A DNA stretch of 64,000 bases from Streptomyces apocyni (lineage in GTDB: Bacteria > Actinomycetota > Actinomycetes > Streptomycetales > Streptomycetaceae): the NCBI RefSeq assembly GCF_009739465.1, contig NZ_WHOM01000036.1, forward strand, positions 1 through 64,000, read 5' to 3'. The first letter of the stretch is position 1. Each line of letters opens with the position of its first letter. Below, piece after piece: positions 27,805 through 37,533 of the stretch. Below the pieces are notes generated by a model that searched no databases, was not told the origin of the DNA, and was given only the letters and a program-made list of their open reading frames with translations. A program made the translations under genes and the position numbers.

Positions 27805-27830
27805 TCAACTGCGACGTCACTCGCTGGTCC

Positions 27831-27893
27831 TCGACGCCCCTCGACGCCCCTCGACGCTCTTTGGCCCTCGACGCCCCTCGACGCTCTTTGGGC
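27831..27893. repeat. Direct repeats of TCGACGCCCC / TCGACGCTCTTTGG
   Basis: Five TCGACG-led units occur in 63 bases: two TCGACGCCCC, then TCGACGCTCTTTGGCCC, one TCGACGCCCC, then TCGACGCTCTTTGGGC. They lie upstream of the SoxR-boxed promoter. No function is evident. Confidence 0.7.
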
Positions 27894-28084
27894 AGAGCAA
27901 CGCCCCGATCGGACGGGGGGGTGTGCCGATCGGGGCGCGCCGTGTAGGGGACTGAGAAGGTTCGGGGAAACCCCCTCGTCCGCGCCCACATTCGCATAAA
28001 CGACCCTCTGTCCGAAATTGTTCCCTGAGAGGAAGAAAATTCGGACAGAGGGCCGCCGGTCTCAGGGCAGCAGGGCCGCCGGTC

Positions 28085-28405
28085 TCACGGCAGCAGGACC
28101 CAGTCCGCCGCCAGCGAGGCGACCAGTCCCGCTCCCAGCAGCCAGGTGCCGAGCCTGGTCCTGCCACGACGGCTGAGCTCGATTACCAGCCCGCACAGGA
28201 TCAGCAACAGTCCGTACACGCCCACGACCAGCACCGACGACCGGCTCGCCAGCCGCACCACGAGCACCACGGCCGCCGCCGCCATCAACACCGAGGCCGC
28301 GGTGATCCGTATCAGCCGAGCCTGCCGTGGCGAAGGCCGCCGTCCTTCGGTTTCGGTATCGGTCTCCGGCGTGCCCTCGGCCTGTTCTTGATCAGGTGCG
28401 CTCAT
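28085..28405 (-). CDS. Small membrane protein downstream of btuF
   Basis: A 106-residue protein with an acidic N-terminus (MSAPDQEQAEGTPETDTETE) and three hydrophobic segments at about residues 36-50, 56-73 and 84-103. The ATG at 28405 lies 14 bases inside the end of btuF, so it is cotranscribed with the cobalamin importer and may be under the same riboswitch. No family recognised. Confidence 0.7.
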   Translation of the reverse strand: MSAPDQEQAEGTPETDTETEGRRPSPRQARLIRITAASVLMAAAAVVLVVRLASRSSVLVVGVYGLLLILCGLVIELSRRGRTRLGTWLLGAGLVASLAADWVLLP

Positions 28406-29438
28406 GGCTCTGGATCGTAACGGCACGCAGCTCCTTCGCGAGCGAGACGACGGCCGCGGGGTTACGCGGACTCTCGACCAGGTCGACATAGTCCAGGACG
28501 ACGATCCGCTTGTTCTTCACCGCCGAGACGTCCTTCAGCGGCGGGTAGGACAGCAGGAACTCGCGCTTCTGCCGGGCGCTGGTGTCGCCGTAGTTGTTGA
28601 CGACGATGACCTCCGGGTCACGCTCGACGACGGTCTCCCAGCCGACGGTGGTCCAGCTGTCCTTGAGGTCCTTCATCACATGGTCGCCGCCCGCCTTGGT
28701 GATGATGTCGTGCGGCCCCGCGTACGCGCCCGAGGTCAGCGGCTTGTCCCGGCCGTCGTCGTAGAGGAAGACGCGGGGCCGGTCCTTGCCCTGGGGCGCC
28801 TTGGCCTCAGCCTCGGCCACCTGCTTGCGGAACTTCGCGACCAGGCTCTCGGCGCGGTCCTCCACATCGAAGAGCTTCCCCAGGTTGCGCAGGTCGGTGT
28901 AGAGGGCGTCCAGCGGTGACATCACCCCACGCGCCTTGCCGCGCCCGTTGCGGCACGACTCGGTCAGCAGATAGGTGTCGATGCCCAGCCGGTTCAGCTC
29001 GGCAGGCGTGAAGCCCCTGTCTTCGCCGAAGCCGTAGTTCCAGCCCGCGAAGACGAGGTCGGCCTTGGCGTCCAGTACCAGTTCCTTGTTGATCGTCTTC
29101 TTGGAGAGCCAGGTGGTCTTGTCGTACGCGTCCTTCCACGGGACACCGCCCAGGTCGCCCTTGTCGTCGGGCATGACATAGCCCGCCATACGGTCCTCAA
29201 GGCCGAGCGCGAACATGATCTCGGTGATGCCGACGTCGTTGGTGACCACCCGCCGCGGGGCCTTGTCGTACGTCACCTTCTCCCCGCAGTTCTCGATCGT
29301 CACGGGGTACCGGCCGTCGGCCTTGGCGTCCTTCTCGGCCTCGGATGCGACCTCGGCGCCACAGCCGCTGAGCGCGAGGGCGGCGACGAGTGCCAGAGCG
29401 GCAGTGGGGCGGGCGGTGGGGCGTACGGAGAGGGTCAA
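28392..29438 (-). CDS. btuF: Cobalamin-binding lipoprotein of ABC importer
   Basis: A 348-residue substrate-binding lipoprotein: signal peptide with lipobox ALSGC near residue 26, then a two-lobed fold with RRVVTNDVGITEIMFALGL and DLVFAGWNYGFGEDRGF. The TTG start at 29438 overlaps the btuD stop (TTGA) and follows AAGGAG. By fold alone it could bind siderophore or heme, but the operon leader carries a cobalamin riboswitch, which identifies the ligand as a cobalamin or corrinoid. Confidence 0.85.
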   Translation of the reverse strand: MTLSVRPTARPTAALALVAALALSGCGAEVASEAEKDAKADGRYPVTIENCGEKVTYDKAPRRVVTNDVGITEIMFALGLEDRMAGYVMPDDKGDLGGVPWKDAYDKTTWLSKKTINKELVLDAKADLVFAGWNYGFGEDRGFTPAELNRLGIDTYLLTESCRNGRGKARGVMSPLDALYTDLRNLGKLFDVEDRAESLVAKFRKQVAEAEAKAPQGKDRPRVFLYDDGRDKPLTSGAYAGPHDIITKAGGDHVMKDLKDSWTTVGWETVVERDPEVIVVNNYGDTSARQKREFLLSYPPLKDVSAVKNKRIVVLDYVDLVESPRNPAAVVSLAKELRAVTIQSHERT

Positions 29439-30235
29439 CGGGACTCCTTGGAAGAGGGCCGAGCGGCCGTGAGACGGTCGAAGAGCAGTTGGACCGCGCC
29501 GGATTCGGGATGCGGCACGCGATGCGCCCGTACGCCGAACACATCGGCCAGCAGCTCAGCCGTGAGTACGTCGTGTGGGGCGCCGGAGCCGACGATCCGG
29601 CCGTGCTGGATGACGTAGAGCAGATCGCAGTGGACGGCCGCGAGGTTGAGGTCGTGCAGGGAGGTGAGCGCGGTCAGTCCGCTGTCGCGCACCAGGGACA
29701 GCACCTCCAACTGCTGGGCGATGTCCAGGTGGTTGGTGGGCTCGTCCAGGACGAGTACCTGCGGCCGCTGGGCGAGCGCGCGGGCGATCAGGACGCGCTG
29801 CTTCTCGCCGCCGGAAAGGGTGAGGATGCCCCGGTCCGCGAGGTGGCTCGCGCCGACCCGGGCCAGGGCCCGCTCGCATACCTGACGGTCCTCGTCGGTG
29901 GTTCTGGCCGCCGAGCGCTGGTGCGGCAGCCGTCCCATGGCGACCACCTCGGCGACGGTGAAGTCGAACTCGGTGGCCGCTTCCTGGGGCAGCGCGGCCA
30001 GTCGGCGAGCCCCTTCCCGTACGGTCAGGGCGTGCAGGTCGTCGCCGCCGATCCGGACGACTCCGGCGGACGGCTTGAGCGCCCGGTAGACGCAGCGCAA
30101 CAGGGTGGACTTACCACTGCCGTTGGGCCCGACGAGCCCGACCAGCTGTCCGCTGCCGACCTGGAGCGACACCTCCTCCACCAGCCGCGCGCCCGCGATC
30201 TCGACGGTGAGGTCATCGATATCGACACGCATCAC
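29435..30235 (-). CDS. btuD: Cobalamin ABC importer ATPase
   Basis: A 266-residue ATPase with Walker A GPNGSGKST (residues 36-44), signature LSGGEKQR and Walker B VLVLDEPT, typical of the FecE/BtuD group. The start is GTG-ATG at 30235/30232, overlapping the btuC stop. It lies between permease and binding-protein genes and powers their uptake of B12. Confidence 0.9.
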   Translation of the reverse strand: MMRVDIDDLTVEIAGARLVEEVSLQVGSGQLVGLVGPNGSGKSTLLRCVYRALKPSAGVVRIGGDDLHALTVREGARRLAALPQEAATEFDFTVAEVVAMGRLPHQRSAARTTDEDRQVCERALARVGASHLADRGILTLSGGEKQRVLIARALAQRPQVLVLDEPTNHLDIAQQLEVLSLVRDSGLTALTSLHDLNLAAVHCDLLYVIQHGRIVGSGAPHDVLTAELLADVFGVRAHRVPHPESGAVQLLFDRLTAARPSSKESR

Positions 30236-31413
30236 GCACCGCCTCCAAAGCTGTAGCCACGGCGCCGCATCAGCAGCAGAAAGCAGGGCACGCCGATCAC
30301 CGCGGTCAGCACACCGACCGGCAGCTCCGTCGGCGCCAGGATGGTGCGCGAGGCGATGTCCACCCAGATCAGCAGCACGGCACCGGCCAGCGGCGCCACG
30401 GCCATCACCCGGCGGTGGTCAGCGCCGACCAGCATCCGCGCGGCGTGCGGCACCATCAGGCCGACGAAGCCGATCGCCCCGCTGACCGCGACGACGGCCC
30501 CGGTGACCGCCGCCGCGAGCAGGAACAGTTCCTTCCGCAGCCGGCCCGCGTCCACTCCGAGCGCGGCCGCCGTCTCGTCGCCCATGGCCAGGGCGTTCAG
30601 CCGCCGCGCGGACACCGCGAGATAGCCCAGCGCGGCGAGTACGGCGCCCGCGGCGATCGGCACGGAGGCCCAGGTCGCCCCGGCGAGGCTGCCGAGCAGC
30701 CACATCATCGCCGAGCGGGCAGCCTCGCCGCGTTCGGCCATGAACACCATCAGCGTGCTGATGGCGGAGAAGCCGTAGTACATGGCGGTGCCGGTGAGGA
30801 CGAGCCGCAGCGGCGTCAGTCCCTGAGCGGTGCGCGCGACGGCGTAGACCAGGATCATGGCGCACAGCGCGGAGGCGAAGGCCGCGGCGGACAGCGCCCA
30901 GACACCGAGCGCGCCGAGCGCCCCGAAGATCAACACGGCGTTGGCGCCGATGGCCGCGCCCGACGAGATGCCCAGGGTGAACGGGTCGGCGAGCGCGTTG
31001 CGGACCATGGCCTGGATGGCGACGCCGACAGCGGAGAGCCCGGCGCCGACGACGGCGGCCAGCAGGGCGCGCGGGAAGCGCAGCTCCCAGACGATCGTGT
31101 ACGCCGCCACCTCGTCGGGGGATATCACCCCACCGCTCAGCCCGGCCCAGAGATGGCGCAGCACCTCACCCCAGCTGAGCCCGGAGGCGCCGAGACCGGC
31201 TCCGCAGACCAGCGAGGCCACAAGGGCCAGGCACAGGGCGGCGATCAGAGGTGGCAGCGGGAGGCGCCGTGGCGGCGCGGGCCCGGCTCCGGTGCTGGGG
31301 CCGGTGCCGGTGCTGGGGCCGGTGCTGGGCCCGGTGCCGGGTTCGGTGCCTGTGCCCGGTTCGGTGCGGGCCGGGGAGGGCACGACGGCTTCGCGTGCGC
31401 GCGGTGGGGCCAC
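30232..31413 (-). CDS. btuC: Cobalamin ABC importer permease
   Basis: A FecCD/BtuC permease of 393 residues from the chosen GTG at 31413, which has AAGGCGAAGG upstream. A TTG at 31461 would add 16 residues. The N-terminal ~50 residues are low-complexity Gly-Thr-Pro-Ser repeats (DNA repeat about 31281-31370) ahead of about ten membrane segments. Signature LRFPRALLAAVVGAGLSAVG and MVRNALADPFTLGISSGAAI are present. It is the first gene after the cobalamin riboswitch. Confidence 0.88.
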   Translation of the reverse strand: MAPPRAREAVVPSPARTEPGTGTEPGTGPSTGPSTGTGPSTGAGPAPPRRLPLPPLIAALCLALVASLVCGAGLGASGLSWGEVLRHLWAGLSGGVISPDEVAAYTIVWELRFPRALLAAVVGAGLSAVGVAIQAMVRNALADPFTLGISSGAAIGANAVLIFGALGALGVWALSAAAFASALCAMILVYAVARTAQGLTPLRLVLTGTAMYYGFSAISTLMVFMAERGEAARSAMMWLLGSLAGATWASVPIAAGAVLAALGYLAVSARRLNALAMGDETAAALGVDAGRLRKELFLLAAAVTGAVVAVSGAIGFVGLMVPHAARMLVGADHRRVMAVAPLAGAVLLIWVDIASRTILAPTELPVGVLTAVIGVPCFLLLMRRRGYSFGGGA

Positions 31414-31524
31414 GAGTGGTCGCCTTCGCCTTGGGCCGCTGCGCTGCGTGCCAAGGACCAACCCAGGACATACTGCGCCCCGCGCGGCACCCTCTCGCAG
31501 ACCACGGCGAGTTGTCAGGAGCTC

Positions 31525-31645
31525 CTGTCACCGCGGGTAATCGGGCTCACGGAACCGGGGCCACTTCAGGGGCCCTTGCTCCGCCTACCGTTGCGGGTCA
31601 GCGCCGGATTTCGACCGGACTTCCCCCGCGGGACAATCGCAGCCT
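31525..31645 (-). ncRNA. Cobalamin riboswitch
   Basis: Read on the minus strand, the leader contains GGGAAGTCCGGTCGAAATCC, then CGCTGACCCGCAACGGTAGG, and later GTGAGCCCGATTACC, the conserved core and B12-box elements of the cobalamin aptamer in order. It begins at the end of the VanW gene and finishes about 110 bases before btuC. When B12 is abundant it should shut down the importer operon. Confidence 0.92.
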
Positions 31646-33407
31646 AGCGTGCCTCCTCCTCGCAGGTGACCTTGTCGCGTGGGGTGTAGTGGGTGTTGAA
31701 CGTCTCACGCTTGACCTCTTCGCCATCCATCCGGAACACCCGGTCGACGGAGACGTCAAAGCCTTCGAGCGGCGTCTGCGGGACGCAGTTCTTCGCGTCC
31801 GAGGTCCGCTCCTCGGGCTCGGTCACCTTGGTGCGGGGGCCGGTGACCGACTCGACCGCGTCGTACTTGCGGGTGCCGAGGAAGCTGATGGTGACCGAGG
31901 TGTCGGTGGCGCTGGCCTGGATGTAGATGCCGTTCCCGGAGTCGTTGAGGAACCGCAGGTCGAGCGAGCCCCAGGCGACGGTCGCCTCACGGCCCTCGGG
32001 GTAGCGTTCTATGTAGAACGAATGCGCCCCGTACTCCACGGGTTTCACCCCGGCGAAGAAGACGGCGTTGAAGACGGTGGTGGCGACAGCCGAGACCCCG
32101 CCGCCGAGTGCCTGACCGTACTGGCCGTCGTTGATCCAGGTGCCTTCGACGAAGCCGTTCTCCTTCGTACGCTCCCCCACCCGCTTGTTGAAGCTCCAGG
32201 TTTCTCCGGGCTTGACCACGGAACCGTTGATCAGTTCCGCGGCACGGCCGATGTTGGTGGTGCGGTACGCGGCGGGCTCGAAGGTGACGGTGAAGCTGGA
32301 CAGCACCTCCTTGATACCCAGGTCGTCGACCGTCTGCCGGGTGAGGGCGGGCGGCACCTCCTGGGTGGTCAGCTCGCCGGTACGCGCTGTGCCGCTCTTC
32401 GTCAGCAGGGGCAGTACGGCGCTCCCGAGCGCCTTCGCGGTGACCTTGTGTCCGGGTTCGCCGTCCGCGTCCACCACGACGCGCTGGCCGTCGACGCGCA
32501 GCGTCGCCGGGACGGGGCCCGGTCCGGTCGCCTGGTCGAGCGGGCGGACCACCGACGGGTCACGGAGCAGTGCCTTGCTGTCGAGCTGGGGCTTCAGGCG
32601 GCCGGCCTCACGGTCCGCCTTCATGGTCAGGTGGGCGCCGAGCGTCGTCGGGCCGATCTCGACCGGCTTCCCGGCTACGGTGAGCGTGACCGGCGCGGAC
32701 ATCGCCGGGGTGGCGAACTCCGTCATGGCACGGGTCACTTCCGCCGTCTCGACGCGGGGCGATGTCCGCCGTACGGGCAGCGGGACCGGGAGCCCGGCCG
32801 ACGTGCCCTCGGCTACGGGGTAGGCGGACCGCAGGGCCTTCAGGGCGCCGTCGCGGTCGAGGCTCAGGCCGTCCTGGGCCCTTACGGGGACCGCCTCGCC
32901 CTTCTCGAAGGTGATGGCGCCGTCCCTGACGGGGCGGTCGTGTTCCTTGGCCGTCTTCGCCAGTGCCGTGCGGGCGGTGGCCTCGTCCACGCGGGTGACC
33001 GGGTCGATATCCCGGTCACCCCTGGTCAGCAGGCGGCCGATGACGCTCACGGGGTCGGCGCCCGCGCGTGCGGCGCGGTCCGCGGTCTTCCCGGCGTCTA
33101 TGGCGAACCCGGCCGCCCGTGGGTCGACGGTGTCGTCCTTGTCGCCGATCCGTACGGGCACCGGCTCTGCCCACGCGCCGTGGGCCGCCGCCTTGTCCAG
33201 GGCGGCGCGGGCCTCGGCGCGGTCCATTCCGCCGATGTCGACGCCTCGTACGCGGGTGCCGGAGGGTATGTCCTCACCCGCGACGAGCAAGCCGACGCCG
33301 TACAGCCCGAGGAACGCGGCGCCCGCCACCCCGACCGTGAGGGCGGCCGGACGTATCCAGCCGCGCCCACCGCGCTCACCGCGCTCACCGCCATCAGAAC
33401 GGAGCAC
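31644..33407 (-). CDS. VanW-family protein with peptidoglycan-binding-like repeats
   Basis: A 587-residue membrane-anchored protein. A single transmembrane segment is at residues 21-42, followed by an extracellular region with duplicated PG_binding_4-like domains (about 60-340) and a VanW domain (about 390-520; GETWSFNKRVGERTKENGFV and GQYGQALGGGVSAVATTVFN). GTG at 33407 has GAGGAGG four bases upstream; a longer frame starting at 33476 lacks a ribosome site. VanW proteins are linked to cell-wall metabolism, but the precise reaction is unknown. Gene and riboswitch abut at its end. Confidence 0.85.
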   Translation of the reverse strand: MLRSDGGERGERGGRGWIRPAALTVGVAGAAFLGLYGVGLLVAGEDIPSGTRVRGVDIGGMDRAEARAALDKAAAHGAWAEPVPVRIGDKDDTVDPRAAGFAIDAGKTADRAARAGADPVSVIGRLLTRGDRDIDPVTRVDEATARTALAKTAKEHDRPVRDGAITFEKGEAVPVRAQDGLSLDRDGALKALRSAYPVAEGTSAGLPVPLPVRRTSPRVETAEVTRAMTEFATPAMSAPVTLTVAGKPVEIGPTTLGAHLTMKADREAGRLKPQLDSKALLRDPSVVRPLDQATGPGPVPATLRVDGQRVVVDADGEPGHKVTAKALGSAVLPLLTKSGTARTGELTTQEVPPALTRQTVDDLGIKEVLSSFTVTFEPAAYRTTNIGRAAELINGSVVKPGETWSFNKRVGERTKENGFVEGTWINDGQYGQALGGGVSAVATTVFNAVFFAGVKPVEYGAHSFYIERYPEGREATVAWGSLDLRFLNDSGNGIYIQASATDTSVTISFLGTRKYDAVESVTGPRTKVTEPEERTSDAKNCVPQTPLEGFDVSVDRVFRMDGEEVKRETFNTHYTPRDKVTCEEEAR

Positions 33408-33765
33408 TGAGCCTCCTCGTCGGGGGCTGCCACACGCGACGGACAGGCCCAGCTTGTCTGTTTCCTTGTGGAACATCTGTGCGCTAATCAGCGTATAAGG
33501 CGTGGTTCACGCCGTCGTCCGGAGCGGCCCGGTGAGCGCGTGGAGTGGCTCACACCGCGCCAGGCGCAGTACACGGCAGGCGGCCGTGTCGACTTCCGGG
33601 GGACGGGGATGAGGCGGGACTACTCCGAAGGCAGTACACGGGAACGGTCACTGAGGTCGAGGCCAGGCCCGCCGTGCGCGGTGACGATGGAGGAGGCATC
33701 TTCGCCCCGCCTTTCCTGTCCTTCCTGTCCTTCCTGTCCTTCCTTCTTACGGAGCTTGATTCGAC
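33408..33765. other. Divergent promoter region with pyrimidine repeat
   Basis: No gene is visible. It holds the 5' regions of the VanW (minus) and MMPL (plus) genes. At about 33713-33747 a TTCCTGTCC unit is repeated three to four times just before the MMPL start, making a pure-pyrimidine tract in the likely mRNA leader. Confidence 0.5.
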
Positions 33766-36000
33766 GTGGCTACGTTCCTGTACGCGCTGGGCCGCCGTGC
33801 CTTCCGGCGCCGCGGCCTGGTCGCCCTCATATGGGTGGCGGTCCTGGTGGGTGTCGGCGTCGCGTCCGCCGCCGCGCCCGCACCACCCGCCGACTCCTTC
33901 GCCATGCCGGGAACGGAGTCACAGAAGGCCTTCGACCTGCTTGACGAGCGCTTCCCCGCGGCGGGCGCCGAGAACGCGCAGGCCCGTGTGGTGATCCGCG
34001 CGCCGGAAGGGGCGAAGATCTCCGACCCGGCGGGCAGGTCCGAGGTGGCCGAGCTGGTCAAGGACCTCGGGGCGGGCCCGCAGGTCGTCGAGGTCGCCGA
34101 CCCCTTCAAGGCCGACGCGGTCAGCCAGGACGGCAGGACGGCCTACGCCTCGGTGACGTACGAGGCCCCCGCCATGGAGCTGACGGACGACGCGCGTGAC
34201 GCGTTGGCCGAGGCCGCCGACTCGGCCAGGACCGCCGGGTTCACCGTCGAGACGGGCGGCGACGCGGTGGTGGCCGAAGGGGAGCTGGGCGGTACCGCCG
34301 AGCTGATCGGTATCGGTGTGGCCGCGGTGGTGCTGCTGCTCACCTTCGGGTCGCTGGTGGCGGCCGGGATGCCGCTGCTCTCGGCGATCGTCGGCGTCGG
34401 AATCGGCATCTCCGGCATCGCGGCGCTCGGCAGTGCGCTCGATCTCTCCGCCACGACCTCGACGCTGGCGATGATGATCGGCCTCGCGGTCGCGATCGAC
34501 TACGCCCTGTTCATCGTCTCCCGCTACCGCGCGGAGATCACCGAGGGCCGTACCCCGGAGGAGGCTGCCGGGCGCGCCGTGGGTACGGCGGGTTCGGCCG
34601 TGGTCTTCGCCGGGCTGACCGTGATCGTCGCCCTGTCCGGGCTCGCCGTGGTGAACATCCCGGTCCTGACCAAGATGGGTCTGGCCGCCGCGGCGACCGT
34701 CGCCATCGCCGTACTGATCGCGCTGACCATGACTCCGGCGCTGCTGGGCTTCGCCGGTCGCCGGGCACTCAGCCGTAAGCAGCGCAAGAGCCAGGGCAAG
34801 GGCCAGAGTCATGCGGCCGCCGAGGCCAAGCCGAAGCTGGGGACCCGCTGGGCGCGGTTCGTCATCCGCCGCCCGCTGATGGTGCTGGCCACGGCCGTAC
34901 TGGGCCTCGGGGTGATCGCCGTTCCCGCGGCGAGCCTGGAGCTCGGGCTGCCCGACGAGGGCTCAGCGGCCCCGGACTCCACCCAGCGCAAGGCCTACGA
35001 CATGCTGTCGGAGTCCTTCGGCGCGGGGTTCAACGGCCCGCTGATGCTCACCGTCGACCAGGGGGACGCCGGAGGTAGCGGGGACATCAAGGCGTCCGCC
35101 GCCGCGGTGGACAAGGCGGTCACCGGTCTGGGCGAGGCCGCCGCGGTGACACCCGCGCGCTTCAACGACGCGGGCGACACCGCGATCATGACCGTGATGC
35201 CCAAGACCGGCCCGAGCGACCGCGCCACCGAGGACCTGGTGAAGTCCATCCGGGACCTGTCCGACGGCATCCACGCCGACACCGGCGCCGAGCTGCTGGT
35301 CACCGGTCAGACGGCGATGACCATCGACTTCTCGACGACGCTGGACGCCGCTCTGGTGCCCTACCTCGTGCTCGTGGTGGGCCTGGCGTTTCTGCTGCTG
35401 ATGGTGGTCTTCCGTTCCGTCCTGGTCCCGCTCAAGGCCGCGCTCGGGTTCCTGCTCTCGGTGGCCGCCGCGCTGGGCGCCGTCGTGGCGGTCTTCCAGT
35501 GGGGCTGGCTGGCGGACCTGCTGGGGGTGGAGCAGCCGGGCCCGATCATGAGCATGATGCCGATCTTCATGATCGGTGTGGTGTTCGGCCTGGCCATGGA
35601 CTACGAGGTCTTCCTGGTGACCCGGATGCGCGAGGCGCATGTGCACGGGGCCACCCCTCAGGAGGCGATCACCACCGGCTTCACGCACGGCGGGCGGGTG
35701 GTCTCGGCCGCCGCGATCATCATGATCAGCGTCTTCTCCGGGTTCATCCTGGAGAGCGACAGCATGATCAAGATGATGGGCTTCGGCCTGGCCATCGCGG
35801 TCCTGTTCGACGCCTTCGTGGTCCGGATGGCCATTGTCCCAGCCGTACTGGCCCTGCTCGGCAACCGCGCCTGGTGGCTGCCGAAGTGGCTGGACCGGGC
35901 GCTGCCCAACGTGGACGTCGAGGGCGAGCGGCTGAACCAGCGGCCGGACGTCGCCACGCCCGCAGTGGAGCTGGAGAAGGAGTCCGTACCGGTCAGCTGA
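33766..36000 (+). CDS. MMPL-family RND transporter
   Basis: A 744-residue membrane protein with the two-fold MMPL layout: transmembrane segment 16-37, extracellular loop to about 180, a bundle of segments (185-340), segment near 366-385, second loop to about 525, second bundle (530-715). Asp-Tyr motifs AIDYALFIVSRYR and AMDYEVFLVTRMREAH are the proton-relay sequences. MMPL proteins export lipids or drugs using the proton gradient. GTG start at 33766. Confidence 0.92.
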   Translation: MATFLYALGRRAFRRRGLVALIWVAVLVGVGVASAAAPAPPADSFAMPGTESQKAFDLLDERFPAAGAENAQARVVIRAPEGAKISDPAGRSEVAELVKDLGAGPQVVEVADPFKADAVSQDGRTAYASVTYEAPAMELTDDARDALAEAADSARTAGFTVETGGDAVVAEGELGGTAELIGIGVAAVVLLLTFGSLVAAGMPLLSAIVGVGIGISGIAALGSALDLSATTSTLAMMIGLAVAIDYALFIVSRYRAEITEGRTPEEAAGRAVGTAGSAVVFAGLTVIVALSGLAVVNIPVLTKMGLAAAATVAIAVLIALTMTPALLGFAGRRALSRKQRKSQGKGQSHAAAEAKPKLGTRWARFVIRRPLMVLATAVLGLGVIAVPAASLELGLPDEGSAAPDSTQRKAYDMLSESFGAGFNGPLMLTVDQGDAGGSGDIKASAAAVDKAVTGLGEAAAVTPARFNDAGDTAIMTVMPKTGPSDRATEDLVKSIRDLSDGIHADTGAELLVTGQTAMTIDFSTTLDAALVPYLVLVVGLAFLLLMVVFRSVLVPLKAALGFLLSVAAALGAVVAVFQWGWLADLLGVEQPGPIMSMMPIFMIGVVFGLAMDYEVFLVTRMREAHVHGATPQEAITTGFTHGGRVVSAAAIIMISVFSGFILESDSMIKMMGFGLAIAVLFDAFVVRMAIVPAVLALLGNRAWWLPKWLDRALPNVDVEGERLNQRPDVATPAVELEKESVPVS

Positions 36001-36013
36001 CCGTCGCCTGACG

Positions 36014-36049
36014 CACCTGAGGGGCCATCCGAAGATGGCCCCTCAGGTG
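36014..36049. terminator. Bidirectional terminator
   Basis: A 16-bp perfect stem (CACCTGAGGGGCCATC) with CGAA loop lies between the convergent MMPL and GAPDH genes. The tetraloop and long stem make it a strong rho-independent-type hairpin without a T-tract. Confidence 0.85.
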
Positions 36050-36087
36050 TGCGCGGAGCACGGTGCGCGGTGCGCGGACGGCTCAGG

Positions 36088-37533
36088 TCAGGCCGTCGGC
36101 ACCGGGTAGGTCGGGTACTCGACGCCGGAGACATGCTGGACGACCCGGATGACCTGGCACGAGTAGCCGAACTCGTTGTCGTACCAGAGGTAGAGGATCG
36201 CGTTGTCGCCGTCGACCTTGGTGGCGCCCGCGTCGACGATCGAGGCGTGCCGCGAGCCGATGAAGTCGTTCGAGACCGCGTCGGGGGCAGTCGTGAAGTC
36301 GATCTGACGCTTGAGCGGCGAGGTCAGCGACACGTTGCGGAGGTAGTCGAGTACCTCGTCGCGGCTGGTCTCGCGGCCGAGCCGCAGGCTGAGGATGGCG
36401 ATCGAGACATCCGGCACCGGAACCCGGATCGAGCTGCCGGTGATCGGAGCCTTGAGGTCGGGCAGCGCCTTGGCGACGGCGGATGCGGCGCCGGTCTCGG
36501 TGATGACCATGTTCAGCGGCGCGGAACGGCCGCGGCGGTCAGCCTTGTGGTAGTTGTCCAGCAGGTTCTGGTCGTTGGTGAACGAGTGGACGGTCTCCAC
36601 ATGGCCGCGCAGCACGCCGTACTCGTCCGCCATCGCCTTCAACGGCGGGACGATCGCGTTGGTGGTGCAGGAGGCGCAGGACAGGATCTGCTCGTCCGGC
36701 TTGATCGTGTCGTGGTTGACGCCGTGCACGATGTTGGGGACGTCGCCCTTGCCGGGCGCGGTCAGGACGACCTTGTCGATGCCGGGGCGCAGGTGCGTCG
36801 ACAGGCCCTCGCGGTCACGCCACTTGCCGGTGTTGTCGATGAGGATGGCGTCCTTGATGCCGTACGCCGTGTAGTCGACCTCCGACGGGTCGTTCGCGTA
36901 GATCACCTTGATCTCGTTGCCGTTGGCGACGATCGTGCTGTTCGCCTCGTCAACGGTGATGGTGCCCTGGAACTGGCCGTGGATGGAGTCGCGGCGCAGC
37001 AGCGAGGCGCGCTTCACGATGTCCTGTTCGCCGCCCTGCCGGACGACGATGGCGCGCAGCCTGAGGCCGTTGCCGGACCCGGCCTTCTCGATGAGCAGGC
37101 GGGCGACGAGACGGCCGATGCGGCCGAACCCGTACAGGACGACGTCGCGTCCCTCACTACGCTCGATCTTGTTGGCACCCGTGGCGCCGACGACGGCCTC
37201 GGCGGTGAACTCCGCGACCGACAGGCCGCGGTCGTCGGTCTTGTACGTCGCGGCGAGCATGCCGAGGTCGATCTGGGACGGACCGAGGTCGAGGGTGGTG
37301 AGGGCCTGCAGGAACGGCAGCGTCTCGGTGACCGAGAGCTCCTCACCGGCGATCTGCCGGGCGAACCGGTGGGTCTTGAGAATGCTGACCACCGACTTGT
37401 TCACCAAGGAGCGGCTGTGAAGCAGGACGGTCACGTCCCGCTCCCGGTGCAGCTTCCCGATGATCGGGATCATTGACTCCGCGATCTCCTCGCGGTTCTT
37501 CCAGTTGGTGAACGAGTCGTCGTTGACAGTCAC
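36088..37533 (-). CDS. Glyceraldehyde-3-phosphate dehydrogenase, long form
   Basis: A 481-residue GAPDH. The core has GFGRIGRLVARLL (NAD binding), catalytic Cys in SCASCTTNAI (usual SNASCTTN with Asn replaced by Cys), and IVDAGATKVDGDNAILYLWYDNEFGYS at the C-terminus. About 120 extra N-terminal residues (NWKNREEIAESMIPIIGKLH onward) distinguish this long actinobacterial form from the ~335-residue glycolytic enzyme. GTG start at 37533; ribosome site weak. Cofactor preference and direction (glycolytic or gluconeogenic) cannot be told from sequence. Confidence 0.93.
   Translation of the reverse strand: MTVNDDSFTNWKNREEIAESMIPIIGKLHRERDVTVLLHSRSLVNKSVVSILKTHRFARQIAGEELSVTETLPFLQALTTLDLGPSQIDLGMLAATYKTDDRGLSVAEFTAEAVVGATGANKIERSEGRDVVLYGFGRIGRLVARLLIEKAGSGNGLRLRAIVVRQGGEQDIVKRASLLRRDSIHGQFQGTITVDEANSTIVANGNEIKVIYANDPSEVDYTAYGIKDAILIDNTGKWRDREGLSTHLRPGIDKVVLTAPGKGDVPNIVHGVNHDTIKPDEQILSCASCTTNAIVPPLKAMADEYGVLRGHVETVHSFTNDQNLLDNYHKADRRGRSAPLNMVITETGAASAVAKALPDLKAPITGSSIRVPVPDVSIAILSLRLGRETSRDEVLDYLRNVSLTSPLKRQIDFTTAPDAVSNDFIGSRHASIVDAGATKVDGDNAILYLWYDNEFGYSCQVIRVVQHVSGVEYPTYPVPTA

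Noticed and set aside
28392..31413. Siderophore importer annotation
   Set aside because: The cobalamin riboswitch in the leader is better evidence for B12 uptake than family similarity alone.
33408..33476. Longer VanW protein starting at 33476
   Set aside because: No ribosome site there, while GTG at 33407 follows GAGGAGG at ideal spacing.
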